From: Arctopsyche grandis
Taxonomy: Eukaryota; Arthropoda; Insecta; Trichoptera; Hydropsychidae
DNA: 64,000 nucleotides
Assembly: GCF_051622035.1 (NCBI RefSeq)
Contig: NC_135357.1
Coordinates: 18,907,256-18,971,255 of the forward strand
Direction of reading: 5' to 3'
Shown here one piece after another: positions 12,480 to 24,113 of this stretch. Position 1 is the first letter of the stretch; each line of letters begins with the position of its first letter. The translations under genes and the position numbers were made by a program. The notes below the pieces were generated by a model. That model worked only from the letters and a program-made list of their open reading frames with translations, ran no database searches and had not been told where the DNA came from.

Positions 12480-15400
12480 ATGGCGAAACCAGCTGATGAA
12501 ATAATCACCGTCGAAATGGAGCAGCAGAAACGAGGTTCTGAATCCCATCTCGATGAAGAAGAGAGCCTGCTTTGGCCCCTACCTAACATAGAACTGAGAG
12601 AAACCAAGAAAGGTTTGTGATTTGTCCTATTATTAACTGTAAAATAAACTATTATACATATGTATATTTATGTGTATGTATAATATGTTGATAAATATTC
12701 AGAGCATTCGTAGTTCTAGTTACTTTAGATTATTGGAATTTAAATACATATTTTTCTACTAGTGTCTATTTCAGTGGATTGCTCATTAGCTTAATTAATT
12801 TGATTAAATGCTATAAACTTTAGGTTTTCAAGTATTAAAACTAATTATAGAGAAGTTGTAAGATTAATTTATATATGAATTTCGTATTATATTAATATCT
12901 TATCGTGTGCATATATTTTTTCAATCATTAAGCATCATTTATATGTATATAAGTGAATTTGTCATATAACACATTGATAACATTATAGAAATTATATTTA
13001 CTTGATACATATGTATGTATGTATGTACATATGGTATGATGCTGCTCATCAAAGAATGATGACGTGGAGTATTTATTAAAATCTATTCATCAACAGGACT
13101 ATTCATCAAAGTATCATTCAGCAAACGAACGATTCACGAAAGAAAATAATAAAATGTAAAATATATTATTGCTTAGACGTCAACTGTGACATATTATAGT
13201 TAACGTCACGCCCATTTTTAACATATTCTTCACTGTTTACTTTGATGAATAGTCTGTATAAATTGTCCATTGATCAGCAGTCCTATATTCGTGCATAGTT
13301 AATGTTTTTTCAATCCGGGAACGAATTTTGATTAATTTAGATAGATATCAATCAAGAGAAACCTTACATATCTAATTCAACAATTCTGAACGGCTTCATG
13401 TATTATATGTTTGTATAATTATTACACACTCCTGTCTGTGCAGTGTTTTTTTATTCCAATTTTTTTCTCATCTACATATAATCAACATTTATTTCGAACA
13501 GTGTGTCCATTTCAGTTAAAATATAAAATCACACTTTTGGAATGGAAATGTGAGCATTATCTGAAAATTTTCCCTTATGTAAAAGCAATGCAAACGAGGA
13601 ATAACACTCATGGTAAACAATTGATATCTAAAATGTATGTGTCATACAAATTGTATATCTATATATATATTTATATATATGAGTGGCATCGCAACGCAGT
13701 AATTTCAAATGTGTTCGCATCGCCTCCGGGGTGTTGTTATGGTAAAATAAACAAACAATTTAATAATTTCAAATGTATTCTCTGCCTGCGTTTTTTCGAC
13801 AAATTATCATTACTGTAATTTAATTTGATTATTAAGTATTAATTTGAAACTGAAGCATTCACTTATCGAAAGGGAACGGGAATTGCTTGCGTTATTGTCG
13901 CATTGCAACGCATGCCGGGTTCAGCTAGTACATTATAATGTAGTAAAACATACATACATATGTGTCACAATAGCCAGAACTATATTTTTCATTTCAATAA
14001 GCAAGGTTTCTTAATTGAATATGAATCGTCGGATATAGTTAATACATTTTATTTTTAAATTCTATACAAGTATTCAAAAACATTAAGTATCATTATGGGG
14101 AAGAAAAAAATGTATTGCAATAAAAGTAAAAAAGTTTTATTTTTTATTTAATATGTATTTTCTTAGAAAAATTATTTAACAAAAATGTTTTAGATATTTT
14201 TTTCAGAATAATCTTTTTTACACTTGCATATGTTCTACGAACTACTTATGTATTTTTTCTGAAAGTCTAAAATGTGAGGTTCATGGCAGATGCCTTTACT
14301 GCTCCCCCCCCCCCCCCCTCCCTGATATGGCCTGATCATATTTGAAAATTGGATATCTTGCTATCTTTAATGATAGGTCTTTATGCATTACGTATTTCAA
14401 AGAATATATATATGTACAAATTGGGTTTGGTCTGAGTCTGTCTGGCGCTTGTCGATCGTTTGCACCAGGGACGCGACAATTGGTGCAAGTCCAAAAGGTT
14501 CAACGACAAAATGTACCCGAAAATTAGTGCACTGACAAAATGTACCCGCGACAAAATGTCCACTGAAATAATGTTCAAGCGACAAACATTTTGTCGCTTG
14601 AACATTATTTCCGTGGACATTTTGTCGCGTGAACATTTTGTCACGGGTACATTTTGTCGCGTGAACATTTTGTCGCGGGTACATTTTGTCGTTGAACCTT
14701 TTGGACTTGCACCAATTGTCGTGTAACCGTTTGCACCGCATCGGCACATATTATAGTAATACATTTGAATCACAGTAAATTTTAACAATGGAGGTTAATA
14801 TACTCAGTTTGTTTAATACATGGTTGAATATTGTTTATTAGTTTGTTTAATACAATGACCGCACAATGATTATAACATGAATATCAAATATTGAATATAT
14901 GTAATTTCAATGCTACACATATGTGTAGACGAAAAAATCTATTTGTAATAGTTTATAACGTTTAAGTTTATATTTTAATAATATATACTTAAATTTCCTT
15001 CATTTTAAAATCCATATGATGAACATAGTCGGTGTCATTAACGAGCTCAAACGATAAAATTCCATTAGTTCAGTGAAACGTTATTTCCCAATATAATGAA
15101 AATTGTTGTCATCACGCGCTTCAACAGCGTAAATCAAATTTATATTCACTATACGATCTCGTGATACATCACCGGTTCACACCTGTATGATCCATATCGT
15201 AAACTCAACACTTAATTATCGACGTTGTATCCAAACATAACTATCTCTATTTGAATTATCTACTTTCATTCCCTCAATCATTTTATTACATATATCAATA
15301 GATTCCACTATTGATGTTGTAAATAGATCGTTCGATATTTTTTTAAGTGTATGTCAACAAGATAACTGAAAGTCAATCTGACAATTTAAGTTCTCAGTCA

Positions 15401-18400
15401 TTGATTTATCAATAAGAATTTAATCAAATTGATATACGTACATATATTTTATATTATAATACATACACAATCCTATCTTTAATAATTAAATATGTACATA
15501 CATATATTAATAGGGTGTATTGTGTTTTTTTTTTTGTTATTATATGATTGACATAATATTAAATATTACTTATGAAAAATTAGATTTTATGGTTCGGTGA
15601 TTACTAGTCAAATGTGAACCGGTCACAGGACAACCGGTCGCTCTAGATCGGTCACACGTGATCATCCGTCACACTAAAACTGGTCACGAGAAAACTGGTC
15701 ACACCCTAAAACTGGTCACGAGAAAACTGGTTGACCGATTTTGGGGTGTGACCAGTTTTCTCGTGACCAGTTTTAGGGTGTGACCAGTTTTAGTGTGACG
15801 GGTGATCACGTGTGACCGATCTAGAGCGACCGGTTGTCCTGTGACTGGTTTACATATGACTGGTAGTCCGTTTACCAGATTTTATATATACCTATCTATA
15901 CATATGGTTATCGAATAATCAATAAGATTTAAAAAAAAATAAAAAAGTATTTTATTCTAAATTAATTTACTATATACATACATACTTCATAGTGATTAAG
16001 GTTTAAGATGTTTAACTTGTTCCAATTGACACAAGGCCATTGTTACGAATCACTTAACTTGTCACAACCCATTGGTTTTGGAAGGTGTGCTCACAGTAAA
16101 ATATCTGCATGATTCATTCTTAGATTTGTTGTTCTATTTTACAAAAAAAGATTTACATCAGTAGAGTTTGGAGGCGTCTAACCACGACAGTCATAAATCA
16201 TGGATAGAGCTTGATTTTGGGGGCGATACTAACAATAAGGTTATTGTTAGTAGCGCCCCCAAACATTTTAATCTCATGTATTTTATCTGGTCCTTGCCGT
16301 GTTTATCTTATAAGAAATGATATCTGGCTTATAATTTAAATTTACTCATGAATATTATTCTAATAAATAATGTAGGCAGAGTAAATTAAATAGTATTAAA
16401 CTTTTAATCAATCTTTAAATATTTAATAAAGCAAGGAAATGAAACAATTTGGCCCCTCTCAAACTTTTTTGCTTCTAAATATTCTTCATTTATCATTCTA
16501 ATTTTTTTTTCTTTGTGTGTTTACTTTACTACTTCATCTTGATAAATATTGTGATAATTATCTTGAATATCGTCCAAATGGGAGCTAATCTTTGTTCATG
16601 TTTTTTTTTCTGTATTGAATGCCATCATTATATGATAACATCTGAATATGGGTTTTCTGAATTAACTGCTTCAATTGGCTTTCAATTAAATTGCCTATGT
16701 ACGACAATTAAGGCCACGCCAAGCTCATTTCTTTCAATTATCTTTAAATTACATGGTAAAATTTTTTAAAGAAAACACCAAACTATACATACAGACATAT
16801 ATCGTCATAACAAAAGAGACCCCGTAATTTGTTATGTCAAAATACCCTTTTAACTTTTCTATATTTATTAGTTTTTTTATATTTTTAAAATAATGCATAT
16901 TTTTCCTTGCAGCCATACCAAATTATAAGAATTACACAAAAAAATTATAATATTTTTTTTGGGAATAAAATCATAAATTTTTTTGGGAATAAAATCATAA
17001 AATCACAACGCAATACAAATTCGATAAGCATAAAAAATGTCTGAAAAGTGAGAGTTGACATTTGTTAAAGTAATGTTTGTTTTCATGGCAACAAATCTAA
17101 TAAATACAGACAATTTAAAAGTCATTTGTAAAATTGAATTATCACTGAATACATCACACTTCTCATAAGTCATTTTTTTAAATAATCGTTAAAGAGTTAC
17201 AACTAATAATTTAAAATTTTCCATACCCAATACGCTTATATCATCTGTACATATGTATGAATAATAAAATGGTTCATAATTTTTATACTTTATTGTTGTC
17301 TGTGGTAATAGAGAATATTATGCACAATTATATTATTCTGATGAATGAATATGCTATTTTTCAGTTAGGCTGGGAGTGGACAATGACGTTAAACGTCCGG
17401 TATTTGCTGGTTTTACAGTGGGAGATCCTCCAAAGGAAGAATGGATACTTGTCCCGCCTGATGGAGGTTATGGTTGGCTAGTATTAGCAGGTAAAAATAT
17501 GAGAGTTATAATTTGCACAAATAAATATTATTTATTTTAACTATTTTTTTTAATTTTGTAGGAGCGATGCTAGTGAATATTCTGGTACCTGGTACTGTTA
17601 AATCTTTTGGTGTACTGTTTGTTGAGTTCCTTGATGTGTTTGATGCTGGGCCAGCAGCGGCTGCTTGGATTCCTGCACTTTGCTATTTTTTATACAGCAG
17701 TTTAGGTATCACATAATTTTATATTTATTCACATATTCGACTAACATACGATAGTTATATTAATATATTAATTCTAAAAACGATTATAGGACCAATATCT
17801 TCCATATTATCAGTAAAATATTCTTACCGAACCGTTACCATAATTGGTGGTACCTTTGCGGCTGCTGGAATGATTATTAGTTGTTGGGCTTCATCTGTAA
17901 CATATTTATATGTCAGGTTAGTAATGAATAAATGTGGTAAATTCTTGAGTATGACATTTACGTGAGTGTATTAATGCTAATTGTATTTTTTTTAAATCAC
18001 CATATTTTTGAGGTTGTTTTACGTATGTTCCTATTGGTAAATCTTTTGTTATTGTGCTTACATTTTAAATACTTTATATTTTCAGTTATGGCGTTTTTGT
18101 GGGAACTGGGGCTGGTTTAGCGTTTCCTCCTACAGTTTATATAGTTACTTCATATTTTGTTAAACGCCGAGGTCTTGCCAATGGTCTCTGTATGTCCGGA
18201 AGTGCGCTTGGTAGCATTATATTACCACCAGTGCTTAGATATTTATTAGAAACATATGGATATAGGTATTTCTCATCATTTATTTGTATACATTTTTTAC
18301 TACTTAAATATATTTATAACTCCATATTAATATTTAATATTTTTATAGGGGTGCAGTGCTTATCATGGGTGGAGTTACTCTTCATGTATGGGTTGCTGCT

Positions 18401-19945
18401 ATATTTTTTCAACCAGTCGAAGAGCATATGAAACGAGTGCCAATAGAGGTTGATGATGATGATGATGATGAGGACGCTGATTCTCAACAAAACGATATAT
18501 TCTACGAAGAAGATTTAACATTAGATACATTTGAAGAATTTTCTGATCCAAATACCAGATCGCCTTTAGAAAATGGTTTTATTAAACCTCAATTTTCCAT
18601 TACATCAGGGGAGTCCACACCATCTAGTGATTTTAAAACGTCTGAATCTACACCAGTTAGAGAAAGAATATCAAGTATGTCTAAAAAAGAAGTTTCCCTG
18701 AAAATTCCAAGCGATTCCAAAAGTGAAACTTTAATTTCTACAGATGGTAACATTCCAAAAACTTCGTCTCCATCACTTAAACGTACTGAAACACACAATA
18801 TAAATTCTGACCCTAAAATATCCCCTAATAATGGTAACTTCGCGCGCTCTGCGTCTGCTGTGGTAGTCCAAAACTTGCAAAAGAATTTAGATTCAGACAG
18901 AAAAAGGAAGGTGTCAATGCCTGTATCATCAAAAAATATAACGGGCGGATCAAGAAACAACAGCAAAAATGCTTTAAGCAATTCGAATTCACGATCTAAC
19001 ATTAGAAGTAATCCATCATTTCTCAAAGCTGTTCCAGAAGGTCAATACCAATCAGAATCAACTGATCCGTTTGCACAAACTATTCGAAGAACTGGATCAA
19101 ATAGAACACCAAAGAGGAGTCCAAGTACTTCAAGTTTTCAATATATGTCAACACCGTTTCACGGTTCAACTTTAAGTGCATTTCAACAGCCCAATGAATT
19201 TGCTTCTCAATTGACACTTCAATCGCTAAAAGACAGCTTTGAACCAGTGTCGACATGCTGTGGTTTGAGGAAAAGCAAAGATCCAAGGTCTCCGGAGAAA
19301 GTAAAAGAAAGGAGCAAATTTTTTGATATTACTCTATTAAAAGATCCTATATACTTAGTAATATTAATTTCAAATTGCACAAATGCTATTTCGTATACTA
19401 ATTTTATTATACTTCTCCCATCGTACGCCATTAAAATGGGTTTTGACAAAAGTCTTGCAGCTTATTTGTTATCTATAGTATCTGCTTTCGATCTTGTTGG
19501 ACGCATAGGTGGTTCTGCGCTCTCCGATACAGGCTTTTTGCCGAAACCATGGTATTTTATTGGAGGATTGTTTTTTTCTGGTCTCAGTCTTGCATTGTTA
19601 CCTTTTGTTTACACATATGCCACAATTAGTGCTTGCTGTGGAGTTTTTGGATTAGCATCGGGCGTTTATGTAGGTGTAACAGCCATAATAATGGCAGAAA
19701 TGCTGGGAATGGAACGTTTAACTTCCACATATGGAATAAGCCTCTTTGTCAATGGTATACTTCAATTAATAGGCCCTCCGATTTGTGGACTGTGGTTTGA
19801 GAGAACTGGTTCTTATTCTGCTCTCTTTACAACTCTCGGTCTAATAACAGTAGCTGGGGCAAGTATATGGGTAATTATGCCTTACTTAAAAAGGAGACAA
19901 ATTAGAATAAATGAAGAGCTGAATAAAACATCGATGAAAGCTTGA
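12480..19945 (+). CDS. Monocarboxylate transporter (SLC16 family)
   Basis: A plasma-membrane transporter of the SLC16/MCT family, which carries monocarboxylates or related solutes, often with protons; the substrate is not predictable. Six coding exons with matching phases: 12480-12612, 17365-17490, 17562-17705, 17790-17916, 18086-18265 and 18349-19945, giving 768 residues. The family signature DGGYGW lies at residues 77-82, and a second conserved region SYFVKRRGLANG precedes TM5. TM1-6 occupy about residues 77-255. A long Ser/Thr/Asn-rich cytoplasmic loop (about 263-560, starting with an Asp run) is followed by TM7-12 (about 565-755). The loop is far longer than in mammalian MCT1, but long loops are known in insect members. 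The start ATG at 12480 lies in an acidic, hydrophilic N-terminus typical of the family. The first intron (4.75 kb) is filled with mobile elements. Confidence 0.9.
13035..13285. mobile_element. Probable foldback element with ATTCATCAA phrases
   Basis: GACTATTCATCAAAGTA (near 13098) recurs inverted near 13238-13254. The outer ends CTGCTCATCAAAG and its rough complement CATTGATCAGCAG also pair. The left arm repeats CTATTCATCAA and GCTCATCAAAG-type words. I found no convincing flanking duplication, so the ends are approximate. The layout resembles the better-bounded foldbacks at 2106, 14467 and 15591. Confidence 0.45.
13658..13928 (+). mobile_element. Small non-autonomous Helitron
   Basis: It starts TCTATATATATATTTATATA after an A and ends GCCGGGTTCAGCTAG before a T. 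This fits Helitron insertion between A and T with 5' TC and 3' CTRR ends. ATGAGTGGCAT follows the 5' AT-rich start. A GC-rich inverted stretch (CGCATTGCAACGCATGCC) just before the end could form the usual 3' hairpin. There is no coding capacity. Confidence 0.65.
14467..14728. mobile_element. Mutator-like foldback with GACAAAATGT phrases
   Basis: Flanked by GTTTGCACC at 14458-14466 and 14729-14737, a nine-base duplication. The arms share ACGACAATTGGTGCAAG-type ends. The word GACAAAATGT occurs about three times in the left arm, and its complement about six times in the right arm, spaced by variants of ACCCGC or CACGCG. Long open frames across it on both strands are a by-product of the repeat. 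No transposase is present. Confidence 0.78.
15591..15876. mobile_element. Mutator-like foldback with ACTGGTCAC phrases
   Basis: Flanked by the nine-base direct repeat AGATTTTAT at 15582-15590 and 15877-15885. The outer ends (GGTTCGGTGATTACTAGTC against GGTAAACGGACTACCAGTC) are imperfect inverted repeats. The inner arms are near-perfect complements built from AACTGGTCACACCCTAA and AACTGGTCACGAGAA phrases. It lies about 860 bases from the foldback at 14467 but shares no sequence with it. Confidence 0.8.
16216..16263. repeat. 48-base near-perfect palindrome
   Basis: Arms of 23 bases starting TTTGGGGGCG pair with one mismatch around a two-base centre (GG). It lies in the transporter intron. It may be a remnant of a foldback element or a stable RNA hairpin; nothing distinguishes these. 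Confidence 0.85.
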
Positions 19946-20690
19946 CAGTAAAAGATTCGTTTAATATCTAGAAAATATTTTTTACATTGCCTTGAATGTA
20001 TATTTAAGCCTGTAATTTCATTCTTGATACCATCAAGCTTTAACATCACCATTTCTTTTGAGAATGATTATTAATATATTGACTAGCAATATTACTTAAT
20101 TTTTTTTATATCTAAATACTTACATATATGTATATAAAATAGAGTGTGACATTTTATTTGAAAACGAAGAAAAGATTTCTTAAGAGTATTTAATTTTTAT
20201 ATGATAACCTTTTTTAGATTTTTTTATTTATTTTATTGACTCATGTCAATTATTGATCATTTAAAATTCATTAAATATATACATTATGAATATTGAAATT
20301 ACTTGCCTTTAATAAGTAGGTTCAGTGTTCAATATGAGACTGAATATTTGTAGTATTGAAATGGTTAACAAAATATAAATTTTACACATTCCTGTATCAT
20401 TTTCTCAAATAAATACATTTATAAATCGCGTGCTATTTTCTATTACAAATACTTACAATTGTTATTATGTTAATAAATCAAGTGAATCAAGTAAAAACTA
20501 TTTGTGTTAAAAACACAGACAAATTTTCTCCAAATAAAAGCAATTAGAATTAGATTTATATATTCGTCCTACATATTAGATAAGCGTTATTCTTCCGTTG
20601 TCGTTCGTGTACCCCCCCCCCCCCCCCCTAAAGAACCTATTAGTTATTTTTGGACCCTCATATACACGTGTACATGTTTACTATATTTTA
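19946..20690. other. Downstream region of the transporter
   Basis: AT-rich 3' flank with AATAAA-type signals, for example near 20408. A C run of about 17 bases occurs near 20612-20628. No further gene is seen. Confidence 0.5.
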
Positions 20691-21243
20691 CTACAGGTAA
20701 ACCTCTATAATTGAATTCTTATTGAATTGCTTATAGTGAATTAACTTTTTTGTACTGTATGCAGAATCAAATAGATGATAATAGGTTCCCAACCAAAAAT
20801 AGAGAAACTTTTCACTGCCAATCTCTTTTAGGCAATAGCTTGTCAAAATACTGCTAATTTGCCTTTTAAACAACTCTTCGGGTGACATAGTACTGTATTC
20901 ATCCAAGGCTTCGTCTATTTCCATTGTATTAACTCAGATATTTAAAATACATGATACCATCCCGTGCATCAACACTTAGCAAAATAATTGAAAATGATCA
21001 ATAATCGGTGTACGCCAAGGTCAGAAACGACAGAAATGTCTTTCTTTCCACCATTATTAATATTTTAACGCGTACCTGTAAGTGACCTTTACTTACCCTG
21101 AATTTTGAAAAGCTGCTCATTATAGCTCCCATGTACTCCCCAGTTGAATATCTGTATATTTGTTTATTGCATTTTGGTGCATATTGTATAAAGTATGTGT
21201 TTTCAGAAGTATTATATACCCTCTTATGTTTTGGTACATACAA
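20691..21243 (-). CDS. Unidentified possible small gene, two open segments
   Basis: Two minus-strand frames have more protein-like composition than their surroundings. The upstream one (21243 down to about 21097, starting MYVPKHKRVYNTSENTYF) ends in a good donor AGG|GTAAGT. The downstream one (20924-20691, starting MEIDEALDEYSTMSPEELF) is an acidic, helix-like 77-residue frame. I could not join them with matching phase, so they may be separate, or one may be chance. Neither is recognised. It lies between the transporter and IDH3 beta. Confidence 0.25.
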
Positions 21244-22828
21244 TGACTAATGAAGAGGTCATACATAAAAAGATTTAAATGTTATTTACAAAGCTAAATT
21301 TTACATATCATGCTTGCATATATGTATGTACATATAATATATACATATGTAGCCGAACTTATTATACATATGTATGTACATACTACTTGCCTTCGCAATA
21401 AGGAATTCTAGCTGCATGCATATGTACATATTTAAGTAAATGACATTTTTTGTATTTTTCTCTTATTTCCTTCAAATAGTATTGTATTAATCATCTTAAC
21501 AATCATTTGTACTAATTTTCATCACTATGATTTTTTCGGAAGAAAAAATGAATTAGGTTTATCTAATCATGTTTGGGAATTATTCACCATTTTTAAAGAA
21601 TTGATATTATCATAAATAATTTTGATAGTTTAACAACGCCATGAAATCTAGTTATATTAGTGAGATTTCGGTTAGTTACGAGAATTATGTTTTTCACATA
21701 CATACATATGTACATATATGTACACTTCCTCATCAAGGGATACCTACAAACGTGTATTGGGCAAGTATCCAAAATCTACATCTTTGAGACTATTCAATGA
21801 CTCTAATTATACTGTTGGCATATTTCTTCTTTAATTTTTATTTTAAATGAATTCAAATCTCGAATGTTTAAGATAAATGGTGTAATCAAATTTTAACATA
21901 TTTATTTATATTTTAGATAAATTATTTTGATTGAGCATACTAAATTAAGACAAATAAATCAAACATCTTATTATATTAAACACAATTTAAACTTATTGTT
22001 TTTAAGTATGAAGATTAAAATGATTTTTTTTTCATTAAAAAAAATCAATTTTCAGACTACAAATATTTTTATAATATTTAAAAAACATGTATATTTTTAT
22101 TGATTTTGAAAACTAGAATATAGTTTCAACCTGAAAGCTCATGACTTTTAAGTACTTAGCGACAATTTTACTTAATTTTAAATGTATCTGAATTTTACAA
22201 TTATTTTAATATATTATATTATGATTTTCAAACTTATTTTTAATTTAATTAGTTATATTTAAAAAAAAGTGAAATCATTAACGTTTGAAATTTTTCAATT
22301 ATGAACTACAATGTATGTAAATTAAAAGTTAAATAGCAGATTTTGGATTGTAAGATCATGCACATTCACTTTTCAATAATTTAATTAATATATTATTTTG
22401 ACTTCCAATATAATATTGGTTATGCATAAAATTCGCATATTGCCACATTACATACATACATACATACATGTGGTCATGTGTAGTTTACTTACTTGTCAAT
22501 CTTTGATGATCAGGACATCTCACATTACAATTTATCATCATAGTAATTTGTTAGATCATTTAATATTTTTTTATTGGTTGTATTATACAATACATGTAAA
22601 AGTATTCTTAATCCAGATTTAATGAGTTTTGATATATTTTTTTATTATTGCCATTGCAGTTATTGCTCCTGCTTTTTTAAAAAATCATTATTTTTTTATT
22701 TATGTATGTAAGTGTCGATATTAGAATATAAGTAATTTTAATATCCATTATATCAAATTAAATAACTGGATTCTAACTATTTGATTGTCCTTTTATATAT
22801 TTACGTGCAAAATAAATATAAGGTAAAT
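21244..22828. other. AT-rich intergenic stretch
   Basis: Very AT-rich DNA with TACATATGTA microsatellite (21310-21380, 21695-21725, 22450-22470). No gene or bounded element seen. Confidence 0.55.
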
Positions 22829-22836
22829 ATCTAAAC

Positions 22837-23291
22837 CAGTGATTTCTGACTCAGTCCAAGACTGTTTGGGGTTGCATGAGAATTTGATTGTTTAACAGTG
22901 TTTCTCAATCTTTTTACACATGTGTACCAGTGATGTAGGAATAAATAATAATATTTACATATATAGTACGAACTGAATTGCTCAGCGCTACTCAGGTGGA
23001 TAAATTTAATAAACGAAAAAGTCATTTATTTAATTCGAAAATTAAATAAGTGTCTTTTTCATTCTTGAAATTATTTTTCTCCAGACCGCCGATTAAGCAA
23101 AATTGAGTTAGCGCACTTTTTATGAAAAGAATGAGTTCATTATTATTTATTAACCTCACTGTTTTACATGTCTATTTTCTAATTTACCTTAATCGAAAAT
23201 ATGTTTGTTAGCCAGGTGGAGATTCCCCAAGATTATTTGAAAAATTTCATAGTTGCTTTAAATAAATAAATATGTAGGTTGGGAATCACTG
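22837..23291. mobile_element. Non-autonomous hAT element, 455 bp
   Basis: It begins CAGTGATTTCTGACTC and ends GGTTGGGAATCACTG, matching the classic hAT end CAGTGnTTCCCAACC. The flanks ATCTAAAC (22829-22836) and ATCTATCC (23292-23299) agree at six of eight bases, consistent with an old duplication. A second hAT-type end, CAGTGTTTCTCAATC, occurs inside near 22895 and suggests a nested or rearranged copy. Confidence 0.65.
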
Positions 23292-23299
23292 ATCTATCC

Positions 23300-24113
23300 A
23301 ATTATGTCTACCTACCTCAACATTGTAATTTGCAATATGAATCGTATTATTTATGGCAAATATTATTATATCATCTTGCCATTTTATTTTAATAATTTTA
23401 AAATTTCTCAATTTTATTTCATAATTGATTAAAACTATTAATTGAGATATTGTTTCATTCATCTTATCCTTTGAGTACATTACAAATTTTTTAAGGTATT
23501 GTAAGAAACTTATTAAGTTTGGAAATAAAAAAATAAATAAACTTGATTGAATTTATTAAACATATGTATAACAACTTGATTAGATATAAATAAATAAATA
23601 TTTTACAATAATAAAATTATTTAAAATGATCCTAAATTATTAAATATCAGTTGAAGAGATGTCAGATCATGAAGATGATGAATTTATGCATTTGTATATT
23701 TGAACAATATGTAACAATATGAACTCATATTTTATAATAAGATAGCTTGCGTCATAATCACTATGATTTATTTGACCAAATAATTTAATGAATAAATTTC
23801 CGCAGTATTAGTCTAATTATTTTAATTTGCACTTAATTTATGTTAGGATAAATATGGCAAACTTAATTTCACACACGAAAAACTTGATAGTGGCAGTTTG
23901 GACATACATACATACATGTATGTCATATAATCCTCCAAAATTTTTGTACATATCTCTTGTAAATACTAAGTAAAATTGTACTAATGAATCCAAATAAAGG
24001 ATGAAATAAATACATGATATATGATACATTTTATGATGGTGCAAATAGATATACACAATACTGCGTGAAGCAAAACCACTAAGTAAAAATTTCAAAAACA
24101 ATTTGAAAGAGTT
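23300..24113. other. Downstream flank of IDH3 beta
   Basis: AT-rich sequence with no recognised gene; part of it must be the IDH3 beta 3' untranslated region. Confidence 0.5.

Larger units (their letters stand above)
12613..17364 (+). other. Transporter intron 1, rich in mobile elements
   Basis: A 4.75 kb intron holding a probable foldback at 13035-13285, a Helitron at 13658-13928, foldbacks at 14467-14728 and 15591-15876, and a palindrome at 16216-16263. A C run lies near 14305-14320. The remainder is AT-rich with no coding signal. Confidence 0.7.

Noticed and set aside
14381-14788. Open frames of 116-135 residues with repeated TKC/QNV units
   Set aside because: They read through the GACAAAATGT foldback and reflect its phrase repeats, not a gene.
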